Assembly: GCA_006218025.1 (NCBI GenBank)
Contig: VBWA01000031.1
Coordinates: 1-35,452, forward strand
Source of the DNA: Rhodocyclaceae bacterium
Lineage (GTDB): Bacteria; Pseudomonadota; Gammaproteobacteria; Burkholderiales; Rhodocyclaceae
Reading direction: 5' to 3'
DNA: 35,452 bases
The first letter of the stretch is position 1, and the number at the start of each line of letters is the position of its first letter. Shown here one piece after another: positions 16,088-24,543 of the stretch. Both the position numbers and the translations under genes were made by a program. The notes beneath the pieces were generated by a model, which did no database searches, was not told where the DNA came from, and worked only from the letters and a program-made list of their open reading frames with translations.

Positions 16088-18475
16088 TCAGTTACGTACA
16101 GGCTTGCCGGTCTGCATCATGCCCATGATGCGTTCCTGGGTCTTGGGATGGTTCAGCAGTTCCATGAAGGCCTTGCGCTCCAGGTCGAGCAGCCATTGCT
16201 CGCTGACCAGGCTGCCCTGATCGACGTCGCCGCCAGAGACCACCGTGGCGATCATCTGCCCCAGCTTGAAGTCGTGGGCGGAGATGAAGCCGCCGTCGCG
16301 CATGTTGACCAGTTGCATCATGATGGTGCCGATGGCATAGCGGCCGGCAACCGGCACCAGCTTCTGCAGCGGCGGACGGTAGCCGGCGTCGAACATGGCG
16401 CGCGCCTCCACCTTGGCGACGTGCAGCAGTTCGTAGGGGTTGAAGACGATCACGTCATCAGACTTGAGGTAGCCCATTTGCCGTGCCTCCAGCGCCGACT
16501 TTGAGACGACGGCGGTAGCGGCATTGATGAAGTTGTTCTTGAGGAACTGCAGCAGGTCGTTGCCCTTGGCATCGGCCGCGGCGCGCAGCGCCGCTTCCTT
16601 GAGGCCGCCGCCGGACGGAATCAGGCCGACGCCGACTTCGACCAGGCCGATGTAGGACTCGATTGAGGCGACGCGTTTCGCCGCGTGCAGCATCAGCTCG
16701 CAGCCGCCGCCGAGTGCCAGGCCGGCCACCGCGGCCACCACCGGCACGTTGGCGTACTTCATCGCCTGCAGGGCATTTTGCAGCTTGACGACTTCGGGTT
16801 CGATGGCCTTGACGCCGCCCGACATGAACAGCGGCAGCATCGACTGCAGATCGGCGCCGGCGGAGAAGGCGCCGCCTTCGGCCGCGTCCGCACCCCAGAT
16901 CACCAAGCCCTTGTAGTGTTGTTCCGCTTCCGCGATGGCCTTCGCCAGCCCGGCGATGACGCCGGCGCCGATGACGTGCATCTTGGTCTTCAGCGACAGG
17001 ATCAGCACACCGTCGTCCTCGTGCCAGATGCGCACCGATTCGTCCTCGAATAGCGTGATGCCGGCAGTCGTGCCGTCGACGGCTTCTTCGCCCAGCACCG
17101 GAGCGCGGAAGCGCTGGCGCAGATACACGGGCAGCGTCGAGCGGGCGACATTGGTCTTGCGCGCCGGCGACCAGGAACCGTCGGCGCCATGCACACCGTT
17201 GCGCCCGTCGAACACCCAGGCCGGCAGCGGCGCCGCGCACAGGGCCTTGCCGGCGTCGATGTCTTCCTTGACCCAGTTGGCGACCTGATGCCAGCCGGCG
17301 GCCTGCCAGGTCTCGAAGGGGCCGAGCTTCTGGCCGAAGCCCCAGCGCATGGCGAAATCGATGTCGCGCGCGTTGTCGGCGATGGCTTCCAGATGCACGG
17401 CGATGTAGTGGAAAGCATCGCGGAAAATCGCCCAGAGGAATTGCGCCTGCGGGTTGGTCGAATCGTGCAGCGCCTTCATGCGCTTGGCGGGGTCCTTTTC
17501 CTTGAGGATGCGCGCCACGAGGTCATCGGCCTTGCCGCCGCCGGCCACGTACTGGCCCGTGGCGAAATCGAGACGCTGAACTTCCTTGCCGACTTTCTTG
17601 TAGAAACCGGCGCCGGTCTTCTGCCCCAGGGCACCGGCGGCAACGAGTTTGGTCAGTACTTCCGGCGTCTTGTAAATAGCTGCGAAGGGATCGTTCGGCA
17701 GCGTGTCCTGCATGGTCTTGATGACGTGACCCATGGTGTCGAGGCCGACCACGTCTGCGGTGCGGAATGTGCCTGATTTGGCGCGACCCAACTTGGCGCC
17801 GGTCAGGTCGTCGACCACATCGCAGGAGAGGCCGAACTTCTCGGCCTCGTGGATCGTCGCCATCATGCTGAAGACGCCGACGCGGTTGGCAATGAAGTTG
17901 GGTGTGTCCTTGGCCCGCACCACGCCCTTGCCCAGCGTGGTGACGAGGAAGCCTTCGAGCTGGTCGAGAATCTCCGGCCGGGTTGTCGCGGTCGGGATCA
18001 GTTCGACCAGATGCATGTAGCGCGGCGGGTTGAAGAAATGCACGCCGCAGAAGCGCGCTTTCAGTGCGTCATCGAAACCATCGGACAGCGCGGTGATCGA
18101 CAGGCCCGAGGTATTCGAGGCGAATATCGCATTCGGCGCGATGAATGGGGCGACCTTCTTGTACAGGTCATGCTTCCAGTCCATGCGTTCGGCGATGGCC
18201 TCGATGATCAGGTCGCATCCCTTCAGCAGTTCGAGGTGGTCGTCGTAGTTGGCGACTTCGATGCAGGCCGCATCGTCCTTGTTGCCCAGCGGCGCCGGGC
18301 TGAGTTTCTTGAGTCCTTCGATGGCCTTCAGGACGATGCCGTTCTTGGGGCCCTCCTTTGCCGGCAGGTCGAACAACACCACGGGGACTTTGGCATTGAC
18401 GCAATGGGCGGCAATCTGCGCGCCCATCACACCGGCGCCGAGGACGGCGACTTTCCTGACGATGAAATTGCTCAT
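16088..18475 (-). CDS. fadB: Fused 3-hydroxyacyl-CoA dehydrogenase / enoyl-CoA hydratase
   Basis: This 795-aa bifunctional enzyme hydrates enoyl-CoA and oxidises the 3-hydroxyacyl-CoA with NAD+. The dehydrogenase part comes first: a dinucleotide loop VLGAGVMGAQIAAH (about 9-22), FCGVHFFNPPRYMHLVEL with the catalytic histidine, and a C-terminal helical domain at about 190-400. The hydratase/crotonase part follows at about 490-700 (FSAGADLQSM, LALGGGCELML, LVEVGVGLIPSGGG). This order is that of FadN-type proteins and the reverse of E. coli FadB, so the symbol marks function rather than orthology. GAGGAAATGTC precedes the ATG. It lies 11 bases after the acyl-CoA dehydrogenase. Confidence 0.93.
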   Translation of the reverse strand: MSNFIVRKVAVLGAGVMGAQIAAHCVNAKVPVVLFDLPAKEGPKNGIVLKAIEGLKKLSPAPLGNKDDAACIEVANYDDHLELLKGCDLIIEAIAERMDWKHDLYKKVAPFIAPNAIFASNTSGLSITALSDGFDDALKARFCGVHFFNPPRYMHLVELIPTATTRPEILDQLEGFLVTTLGKGVVRAKDTPNFIANRVGVFSMMATIHEAEKFGLSCDVVDDLTGAKLGRAKSGTFRTADVVGLDTMGHVIKTMQDTLPNDPFAAIYKTPEVLTKLVAAGALGQKTGAGFYKKVGKEVQRLDFATGQYVAGGGKADDLVARILKEKDPAKRMKALHDSTNPQAQFLWAIFRDAFHYIAVHLEAIADNARDIDFAMRWGFGQKLGPFETWQAAGWHQVANWVKEDIDAGKALCAAPLPAWVFDGRNGVHGADGSWSPARKTNVARSTLPVYLRQRFRAPVLGEEAVDGTTAGITLFEDESVRIWHEDDGVLILSLKTKMHVIGAGVIAGLAKAIAEAEQHYKGLVIWGADAAEGGAFSAGADLQSMLPLFMSGGVKAIEPEVVKLQNALQAMKYANVPVVAAVAGLALGGGCELMLHAAKRVASIESYIGLVEVGVGLIPSGGGLKEAALRAAADAKGNDLLQFLKNNFINAATAVVSKSALEARQMGYLKSDDVIVFNPYELLHVAKVEARAMFDAGYRPPLQKLVPVAGRYAIGTIMMQLVNMRDGGFISAHDFKLGQMIATVVSGGDVDQGSLVSEQWLLDLERKAFMELLNHPKTQERIMGMMQTGKPVRN

Positions 18476-18486
18476 GACATTTCCTC

Positions 18487-20277
18487 TTAGAACAGTTCGG
18501 CTTCGAGATCGAGCAGCGACTTGGCGCCGGAACGCGCCTGGCGTATCAGCATGGCCGTCTCGGGCAGCAGGCGGGCAAAGTAGAAACGCGCGGTGGCGAG
18601 CTTGGCCTTGTAGAACGTATCGCCGGAATCCTGCTTGGCCAGTGCGATCTTGGCCATGCGGGCGAAGAAGTAACTGTAGACCAAATGGCCGACCACGCGC
18701 AGGTAGGGCACCGCCGCCGCGCCGACCTCGTCCTGATTCTGCATGGCCTTCATGCCGATTTCCATGGTCAGCTTGGTCACCTTGTCGCCGAGATCGGCGA
18801 GCGGCGTGACGAACTCGCTCATGGCTTCATCGGTGCCGTTTTCCTCGACGAAGACCTGCACCAGCGCACCGAATTTCTTCAGCTTGGCGCCGTTGTCCAT
18901 CAGGATCTTGCGCCCGAGCAGGTCGAGCGACTGGATGGTGTTGGTGCCTTCGTAAATCATGTTGATGCGGGCGTCGCGCACATACTGCTCCATGCCGGTT
19001 TCGCGGATGAAGCCCATGCCGCCGAAAACCTGCAGGGCTTCCGAGGTGGAAATCCAGCCGTTGTCGGTCATGAAGGCCTTGACGATCGGCGTCAGCAGCG
19101 TGACGAGATCCCCGGCCTCCTTGCGCACGTCTTCGTCGGGATGATTCAGTTCTCGATCGATCTGCAGTGCGATGAAGGACGAAAAAGCACGGCCGCCTTC
19201 GGCATAGGCCTTGGCCGTCAGCAGCATGCGGCGCACGTCGGGATGGACGATGATCGGATCGGCGGGTTTGTCCGGCGCCTTGGGGCCGGACAGGCTGCGC
19301 ATCTGCAAGCGCTCCTTGGCATAGGCCAGCGCATTCTGGAAGGCGACCTCGGTCAGTCCCAAACCCTGCATGCCGACGCCGAGTCGCGCCGCATTCATCA
19401 TGACGAACATGGCATTGAGGCCCTTGTTCGGTTGGCCTATCAGCCAGCCGGTGGCCTCGTCCAGGTTCATCTGGCAGGTCGAGTTGCCATGGATGCCCAT
19501 CTTTTCCTCGAGCGCACCGCAGGTGATGGCGTTGCGCGCTCCGAGGGAGCCGTCGGCATTGGGGATGAATTTCGGCACGATGAACAGCGATATCCCCTTG
19601 GTGCCGACGGGAGCGTCGGGCAGGCGGGCCAGGACGAGGTGCACGATGTTCTCCGCCATGTCGTGCTCGCCGGCGGAAATGAAGATCTTGCCGCCGGTGA
19701 TCTTGCAGGAGCCGTCCGTCTGCGGCTCGGCCTTGGAGCGCAGCAGGCCGAGGTCGGTGCCGCAATGCGGCTCGGTCAGGCACATGGTGCCGGTCCATTG
19801 GCCGGAAACCAGCTTGGGCAGGTAGAGCGCCTTCTGCTCCGGCGTGCCGTGCTCGTGCAGGCATTCATAGGCACCGTGCGACAGGCCGGGATACATGTAC
19901 CAGGCTTGATTCGAGGAGTTCAGCATTTCCGAGAGCGGGTTATAGACCGCCACCGGGAGTCCCTGGCCGCCGTATTCCGGATCGCAGGTCAATGCCGGCC
20001 AACCGGCCTCGACGAACTGGCGATAGGCTTCCTTGAAGCCGGTCGGCGTCGTCACCTCGTGCGTGACGGGGTCGAGCTTGCAGCCCTCGATGTCGCCGAC
20101 ATGGTTGAGCGGAAACAGCACCTTGGAGGTGAACTTGGCGCCTTCTTCGAGGATCTGGTTGATGGTGTCGGCGTCGATGTCGGCGTATGCCGGCAGAGCC
20201 TTGAACTCGTTGGCCACGTCGAGCAGTTCGTGCAGCACGAAGTGCATGTCGCGCAGAGGGGCGTTGTATTGGCCCAT
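18487..20277 (-). CDS. Acyl-CoA dehydrogenase, first gene of beta-oxidation operon
   Basis: This 596-aa FAD enzyme belongs to the same long subfamily as the one at 3161-4951. It has an N-terminal extension (YNAPLRDMHFVLHELLD), middle domain motifs MCLTEPHCGTDLGLLRS and IFISAGEHDMAENIVHLVL, and the catalytic-base segment IYEGTNTIQSLDLLGR. The start at 20277 is set by AGGAGG six bases upstream; the frame extends further to 20337 but without a site. It heads the operon with fadB and thiolase and should catalyse the first oxidation step, giving electrons to ETF. A dyad lies some 45-70 bases upstream of the start. Substrate range is not readable. Confidence 0.94.
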   Translation of the reverse strand: MGQYNAPLRDMHFVLHELLDVANEFKALPAYADIDADTINQILEEGAKFTSKVLFPLNHVGDIEGCKLDPVTHEVTTPTGFKEAYRQFVEAGWPALTCDPEYGGQGLPVAVYNPLSEMLNSSNQAWYMYPGLSHGAYECLHEHGTPEQKALYLPKLVSGQWTGTMCLTEPHCGTDLGLLRSKAEPQTDGSCKITGGKIFISAGEHDMAENIVHLVLARLPDAPVGTKGISLFIVPKFIPNADGSLGARNAITCGALEEKMGIHGNSTCQMNLDEATGWLIGQPNKGLNAMFVMMNAARLGVGMQGLGLTEVAFQNALAYAKERLQMRSLSGPKAPDKPADPIIVHPDVRRMLLTAKAYAEGGRAFSSFIALQIDRELNHPDEDVRKEAGDLVTLLTPIVKAFMTDNGWISTSEALQVFGGMGFIRETGMEQYVRDARINMIYEGTNTIQSLDLLGRKILMDNGAKLKKFGALVQVFVEENGTDEAMSEFVTPLADLGDKVTKLTMEIGMKAMQNQDEVGAAAVPYLRVVGHLVYSYFFARMAKIALAKQDSGDTFYKAKLATARFYFARLLPETAMLIRQARSGAKSLLDLEAELF

Positions 20278-20321
20278 GGTGTCCTCCTGTGTCTTGTTGG
20301 CTAGCGTGGGCCGCACTGTGA

Positions 20322-20348
20322 CGAACGGCCGTTTCAAACAACCGTTCG
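20322..20348. promoter_or_regulatory. Dyad upstream of the beta-oxidation operon
   Basis: CGAACGG (20322-20328) and CCGTTCG (20342-20348) form a perfect 7-bp inverted repeat. A near-palindrome GAACGGCCGTTTC overlaps the left arm. Its place 45-71 bases before the acyl-CoA dehydrogenase start fits an operator, for instance for a fatty-acid-responsive TetR repressor. It does not match the CCATAC half-sites near etfB, so a different regulator is likely. Confidence 0.45.
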
Positions 20349-20446
20349 AATGATAGCGCAGTTTTTGCCCGCGTGTAGATGCGCGGCTCTAATTCCTGAG
20401 GTCCGGAAATTGCGCCGGAGCCCGAGCCTGCGGCCCGGGCCGCAGA

Positions 20447-20989
20447 TCAGCGCAGGAAGGTCCGGCTGATCTCGCGGAACACGTCGGAATCGGCCCGCCG
20501 CAGCCATTCGAAGGCCACCATCTCGCGGCTGACGATGCTGGCGCCGGCGTCGCGCATGCGCTGCAGCGCCAGCGCCTTGTCGGCATCGCGGCGCGAACCG
20601 ACGGCTTCATCGACGACGAATACCTGCTTGCCGCCAGCCAGCAGCTCGATCACCGTCTGCATCACGCAGACGTGGGTTTCCATGCCGCAGACCACGTACT
20701 GGCCGCGGCCGCCTGCCTGATCGAGGCCATGACAGGCTCCCGCCACGGCAGAAAAATGCAGCTTGCTCGCGATGCAGCCGGCCGGCAGTTCGGCTGCCAC
20801 CGCCGGATGGGTGGGGCCCAGGCCCTGCGGGTACTGCTCGCAGGCCAGGACAGGAACTTCCAGCCGGCGCGCGACGCGGATCAACCAGATGACATGATCC
20901 AGCAGCGCCTGCCAGCCGGCGACGGCCGGCACCAGCCTGCCCTGTACATCCACCACCAGCAGTGCGGAGTCGCGTGCGTCGATCAGCAT
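20447..20989 (-). CDS. Isochorismatase-family cysteine hydrolase
   Basis: This 180-aa protein of the isochorismatase-like fold has the catalytic triad in place. Asp14 lies in LLVVDVQGRLVP, lysine in SKLHFSA (about 76), and cysteine in GMETHVCVMQT (about 107). Members hydrolyse amides, N-carbamoyl compounds or isochorismate; short members like this one (YcaC-like) mostly have unknown substrates. GGGAGG sits five bases before the ATG. Its start overlaps the upstream exonuclease gene by seven bases, so the two are co-translated, although no functional link is evident. Confidence 0.88.
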   Translation of the reverse strand: MLIDARDSALLVVDVQGRLVPAVAGWQALLDHVIWLIRVARRLEVPVLACEQYPQGLGPTHPAVAAELPAGCIASKLHFSAVAGACHGLDQAGGRGQYVVCGMETHVCVMQTVIELLAGGKQVFVVDEAVGSRRDADKALALQRMRDAGASIVSREMVAFEWLRRADSDVFREISRTFLR

Positions 20990-21777
20990 GATGCCTCCCA
21001 GGCGGCTATGAATTCCTTCCAGTGCGGCAGGCCGGTCGCCGCCAGCGTGGATTTAACCAGCTCCAGTTCGATCTCGTGTTCGCTGGCCGTCAGCAGGCCG
21101 CGCATCAACTGGAAGCGCAGGAACACCAGCCAGGTATTGACCACGTCGGTTTCGCAATAGTCGCGAATTTCGTCGATGCGCCCCTCCAGCCACGCGCCCC
21201 AGACCGCGGAGCCGTCCATGCCGAGTTTGCCCGGCAGACCCATGAGACGCGCCAGCTGATCGAGCGGCGCGCTGCCGCGCGGCTGGTACATCGCCAGCAG
21301 GTCCATGAGGTCGAGATGGCGCGAGTGATAGCGGCTGATGTAGTTGTTCCACTTGAAATCCTTCGAGTCGCGGTAGTCGCCCTCGCCCATGTCCCAGTAG
21401 CGCGGCGCGGTGACGCGATGGATCAGGCCGCGATAATGCAGCACCGGCAGGTCGAAGCCGCCGCCGTTCCAGGACACGATCTGCGGCGTGAACTTCTCGA
21501 CGCCGTCGAAAAAGCGCTGGATGATTTCGCCCTCGGCCGATTTCGGCTCGGCCAGCGACCAGACGCGAAAGCCGTCATCACTGCGCAGCGCGCAGGAAAT
21601 CACCACCACTCGCTGCAGATGCAGCGGCAGGAAGTCGCTGCCGTTCTTCGCCCGCTGCCGCTGGAAGGCGAACTCCGCCACCTCGGCGTCGGCCAGCGTC
21701 GCCGGCAATTCGTGCAGGGTGCGCAGGCCGGCAATGTCCGGGATGGTCTCGATGTCGAAGACGAGAACGGGAGTCAT
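20983..21777 (-). CDS. Predicted PolB-like 3'-5' exonuclease
   Basis: This 264-aa DnaQ-fold protein matches the family described as predicted 3'-5' exonuclease related to that of DNA polymerase B. Exo I is FDIETIPD (Asp8, Glu10), Exo II is VSWNGGGFDLPVL with its aspartate near residue 110, and Exo III is the region YCETDVVNTWLV near 218. These acidic residues bind the two metal ions. No polymerase domain is attached. The role is probably nucleic-acid trimming or repair, but is not established for this family. It is divergent from the IclR gene with a 69-base gap, and its last seven bases overlap the hydrolase gene. Confidence 0.88.
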   Translation of the reverse strand: MTPVLVFDIETIPDIAGLRTLHELPATLADAEVAEFAFQRQRAKNGSDFLPLHLQRVVVISCALRSDDGFRVWSLAEPKSAEGEIIQRFFDGVEKFTPQIVSWNGGGFDLPVLHYRGLIHRVTAPRYWDMGEGDYRDSKDFKWNNYISRYHSRHLDLMDLLAMYQPRGSAPLDQLARLMGLPGKLGMDGSAVWGAWLEGRIDEIRDYCETDVVNTWLVFLRFQLMRGLLTASEHEIELELVKSTLAATGLPHWKEFIAAWEASC

Positions 21778-21846
21778 GGGCTGGGTTCCGGTGAAGAAAT
21801 GTGATAAGTCGGCGCTGGCAATGCGGCGATTCTATAATCCCGCTCC

Positions 21847-22656
21847 ATGTCAGGTGAAGAAAAAGACGAAGACGGTCGTCAGGGGATACAGTCCATCGAG
21901 GTTGGCGTACCGCTCTTGCGGGTGCTGGCCGATCATGGCGCGCCGATGATGCTGCGCGATCTCGCCCGGGAGGCCGGCATGCCGGCCGCCAAGGCCCACC
22001 GCTACCTGGTCAGCTTCGTGCGCACCGGACTGGCAACCCAGGACCCGCTCTCGGGCCGCTACGATCTCGGCCATTTTGCGCTGGACCTCGGGCTGGCCAG
22101 CCTCGCCCGGCTCGATGCCGTGCGCGTGGCGACCCCGGTGCTCGACGCCCTCGGCGACGAGATCGGGGAAACCGTGGCGCTCGCGGTGTGGGGCAACATG
22201 GGCCCGACCATCGTGCGCTGGGTCGACTCGAAGCGGCCGGTCACCGTCAATCTGCGCACCGGCGCGGTGATGCCGCTGCTGCATTCGGCGATCGGCCTGT
22301 GCTTTGTCGCATTCTTCGATTCACCGCTGCTGCAGCGCCGGATCGAGGAAGAACTGGAGATCAACGCGCGCGGCGGGGATACCCGGGCGCCGATCACCCG
22401 CGCCCAGCTCGATGCGCTGACCGCCGACATCCGCCAGCACGGCATGTCGCGTGCCGTGGGATCGGTGATTCCCGGCATCAACGCCTTCTGCGCGCCGGTG
22501 TTCGATCACGAGGGCAAGATGGCGCTGTCCATCACCGGCCTCGGCCCCGCCGGACTCTTCCCGCCGAACTGGAACAGCCCGACGGCAAAGGCGATTGGCG
22601 CCGCGGCCCTCAGCATCTCGCGCCAGTTGGGCTGGCGCCGCCCCGCTACGCGTTAG
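21847..22656 (+). CDS. IclR-family transcriptional regulator
   Basis: This 269-aa protein has an N-terminal winged helix-turn-helix (about 18-75: VPLLRVLADHGAPMMLRDLA, then AGMPAAKAHRYLVSFVRTGL). A C-terminal effector domain follows (about 85-260) with the family pattern GETVALAVWG...TIVRW, MPLLHSAIGLCFVAFF and PGINAFCAPVFDHEGKMALS. IclR proteins usually control aromatic or short-acid catabolism and respond to a small organic acid. The gene is divergent from the exonuclease/hydrolase pair and convergent with the small gene at 22682. The target is unknown; its neighbours or the nearby paa operon are possible. Confidence 0.92.
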   Translation: MSGEEKDEDGRQGIQSIEVGVPLLRVLADHGAPMMLRDLAREAGMPAAKAHRYLVSFVRTGLATQDPLSGRYDLGHFALDLGLASLARLDAVRVATPVLDALGDEIGETVALAVWGNMGPTIVRWVDSKRPVTVNLRTGAVMPLLHSAIGLCFVAFFDSPLLQRRIEEELEINARGGDTRAPITRAQLDALTADIRQHGMSRAVGSVIPGINAFCAPVFDHEGKMALSITGLGPAGLFPPNWNSPTAKAIGAAALSISRQLGWRRPATR

Positions 22657-22681
22657 GGCAAATCACTGCGCCAGCTGCGCC

Positions 22682-22960
22682 TCACGAGTGCCCGTGCCGG
22701 CCGTTCGCCTTCGGCGCCAATGTTTTCGCCGCAGGCGGCTCGGGATAGCGGATCACCTCGATCTGTTCTTCGGGCTCGAGCCAGAACTCCCCGTGCGGTC
22801 CCTTCAGATTGCCGGTGATCAACACGATCAGGCCGTCTTCCGATCGCACTTCGGTGACGGTTTCCCAGGCGAAGGTGGGATGGGCGTTGGTGCCGGTGCC
22901 GTTGTAGATGTGGTCGTTCACCCGCACCTCCGACGCCACCACGATGATCCTGCTGGTCAT
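22682..22960 (-). CDS. Conserved-looking small protein (92 aa)
   Basis: This 92-aa protein starts MTSRIIVVASEVRVNDHIYN after a purine-rich GGGAGAA site. It is beta-rich (ITGNLKGPHGEFWLEPEEQI) and ends in a basic, histidine-containing tail (NGRHGHS). No domain is recognised. It is last in a compact minus-strand group of four short genes, 27 bases after the 65-aa gene. Typical GC-rich codon use supports it as real. Confidence 0.6.
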   Translation of the reverse strand: MTSRIIVVASEVRVNDHIYNGTGTNAHPTFAWETVTEVRSEDGLIVLITGNLKGPHGEFWLEPEEQIEVIRYPEPPAAKTLAPKANGRHGHS

Positions 22961-22987
22961 GACCGGTTCTCCCTTGTGCCGCGTAGT

Positions 22988-23185
22988 CTATTTGTACTTC
23001 TTGAAGACCGCCTTCGCATCCTGGTGAGCGCGCTCCAGGGTGCAGATTGACGGATCGTCGTCGTGTCCGCTGAAGAAATCATCGGCCTGGGCGCGCATCA
23101 CCATCTGGATCGCTGCCGCGTCGCTCAAGCCATATTCCTCGGTAATCAGCGTGGTCACTTCGTCGAGATGTTCTTCGTAGGTCAT
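22988..23185 (-). CDS. Small acidic protein of unknown function (65 aa)
   Basis: This 65-aa, mostly helical acidic protein ([20 protein letters not shown], ending AVFKKYK) has its ATG overlapping the stop of the VF530-type gene by four bases. Tight coupling and sensible codon use make it credible. No family is recognised and no function is assigned. Confidence 0.65.
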   Translation of the reverse strand: MTYEEHLDEVTTLITEEYGLSDAAAIQMVMRAQADDFFSGHDDDPSICTLERAHQDAKAVFKKYK

Positions 23186-23433
23186 GTTGAATCTCGCCCT
23201 TTCGCGTTGTCGCTCCGCCGCAGCATGGCAATGTACAGCGATTCCACCTGCTCCCGCGCCCAGGGAGTGCGGCGCAGAAACTTCAGGCTCGAGGCGACGC
23301 TCGGTTCGTGGTTGAAACAGCGTATCTCGATCTGCCGCCCCAATTTGTCCCAGCCGTAGAAAGCGACCAGTTCGTTCAGGATCATTTCCAGGGTGATGCC
23401 GTGCAGCGGATTGTCAGGCTGCGAATCCTTCAT
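23182..23433 (-). CDS. VF530-type DNA-binding protein (DUF2132)
   Basis: This 83-aa protein shows the family pattern [20 protein letters not shown], then [13 protein letters not shown] and [20 protein letters not shown] followed by ESLY. This is the small helical VF530 fold reported to bind DNA. It is coupled by four-base overlaps on both sides, to the YkgJ-like gene upstream and the 65-aa gene downstream. Its biological role is not established. Confidence 0.85.
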   Translation of the reverse strand: MKDSQPDNPLHGITLEMILNELVAFYGWDKLGRQIEIRCFNHEPSVASSLKFLRRTPWAREQVESLYIAMLRRSDNAKGRDST

Positions 23434-23756
23434 GCGTCTCCCGACGTCAAATCCCGAGTGAGATGCCGTGATCGCTCGATGATGCAGTCGCTGCCGCCCG
23501 TCGGATATTCAAGGCAGACGCCCGGCCGTCGCTCGTAGATCGTGCATTTCATGGTCTTGCGATCCAGGGCCGCGCACCAGCCGTCGTCGAGGCGGCGCAT
23601 CACCCATCCGCCCCAGCGGTCCTCGACCGTCAATTCCACCGGCACGTCGTCATCGCCCATGAGGATAACTTCCAGCCTGCAACAGCAGGCCTCGCAGGCG
23701 CTGCACGAAATGGTCGGGTCGCAGTCCGTGTCGTCGCTTTCGTCTCTTGCGCTCAT
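23430..23756 (-). CDS. YkgJ-type zinc/iron-chelating cysteine-cluster protein
   Basis: This 108-aa protein has [15 protein letters not shown] near its N-terminus and later cysteines in [19 protein letters not shown] and SDC. This is the cysteine layout of the YkgJ/PF03692 family thought to bind a metal or Fe-S cluster. The ATG at 23756 is chosen because the cluster then starts at a normal distance. There is no clear ribosome-binding site; instead an inverted repeat (23757-23762 with 23770-23775) lies directly upstream. It heads the four-gene group and is divergent from the DsrE-like gene, with 183 bases between. Confidence 0.85.
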   Translation of the reverse strand: MSARDESDDTDCDPTISCSACEACCCRLEVILMGDDDVPVELTVEDRWGGWVMRRLDDGWCAALDRKTMKCTIYERRPGVCLEYPTGGSDCIIERSRHLTRDLTSGDA

Positions 23757-23939
23757 TGTGGGGCATTGTCCCACAAGCCAACGTGTGGCTCTGCGGTCGC
23801 AAGTCGGAGATTGGACTTCAAAGTCGCCGACATCGAATTTCAAGTTCCCCATTCACAAAATTCGGCCGAAGGTAGTAGTCTGGCGAAACCGGGCCAATAA
23901 AAGGTTCGGACAGACAAAACCCACAACAGGAGAAAAAAC

Positions 23940-24449
23940 ATGAATACCAATTTCATCCGCTTGCCTCAGCTACTTGCAGCGCTCGCAATGGGAATGATGG
24001 CTTTCTGTTCGACGGGAGCCATGGCCGCCGACGACAGCGTTGCTCTCGCCGGAATCAAGGAGGGCAAGATTGCATTCGATATCCATGAAGGCAACCCCAA
24101 GCTGCTTCTGGCCAGGCTCAACGTCATCGACGAGACCCGGCAATCGCTGATCCAGCAGGGTGTGAAGCCGCATTTCATCCTGGCGTTCCGCGGGCCTGCG
24201 ACAAAACTGGTGCAGACCGACCAGGACAAGATCAAGCCTGAAGATCGTGACGGGGCCGCAAAAGTCGCCGCCCGGATCAAGGAAATGAGCAAGGCGCCCG
24301 GCGTCGAAGGATTCGAGCAGTGCGCAGTCGCATCCCGGACACAGGAAACCAAGACCGAACTCGTCCTGCCCGAGATCCGCGTTGTCGGCAATGGCTTCAT
24401 TTCGCTGATGGCGTACCAGTCCAGGGGCTACGCTTACATTGCGCCCTGA
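23940..24449 (+). CDS. Secreted DsrE/F-like protein
   Basis: This 169-aa protein has AGGAG seven bases before the ATG. A signal peptide spans residues 1-29 (cleavage likely after AMA), so the mature protein is periplasmic. The rest is a DsrE-like alpha/beta fold: KIAFDIHEGNPKLLLARLNV, VKPHFILAFRGPATKLV, and a cysteine (Cys128) in FEQCAVASRTQ at the usual position of the DsrE active site. DsrE proteins carry sulfur as persulfide; exported versions are less understood. It is followed by a strong hairpin, so it is probably transcribed alone. Its presence fits the sulfur-oxidation genes at the right end of the window. Confidence 0.78.
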   Translation: MNTNFIRLPQLLAALAMGMMAFCSTGAMAADDSVALAGIKEGKIAFDIHEGNPKLLLARLNVIDETRQSLIQQGVKPHFILAFRGPATKLVQTDQDKIKPEDRDGAAKVAARIKEMSKAPGVEGFEQCAVASRTQETKTELVLPEIRVVGNGFISLMAYQSRGYAYIAP

Positions 24450-24481
24450 GTCCTTGCTGCTATTCAGGCGCAAGATAGCTG

Positions 24482-24507
24482 ACGGCCGGCACCAAGGTGT
24501 CGGCCGT
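24482..24507 (+). terminator. Terminator-like hairpin after DsrE-like gene
   Basis: Arms 24482-24493 and 24496-24507 pair over 12 positions (one G-T pair) around a minimal loop. The hairpin starts 33 bases after the stop and is followed by only three thymines, so termination efficiency is uncertain. Confidence 0.65.
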
Positions 24508-24543
24508 TTAGCGCTCGCGCCGCGACCTCCACTGATTTCCTTC

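Noticed and set aside
14687-16504. Open frame of 605 codons on the plus strand
   Set aside because: It lies antisense to the thiolase and fadB genes, is rich in Arg/His/Gly as expected of GC-rich shadows, and shows no domain.
18685-20304. Open frame of 539 codons on the plus strand
   Set aside because: Antisense shadow of the acyl-CoA dehydrogenase, whose motifs and ribosome-binding site are firm.
20447-20989. Isochorismatase as part of siderophore synthesis
   Set aside because: No isochorismate synthase, carrier protein or NRPS gene is nearby and the protein is the short single-domain type.
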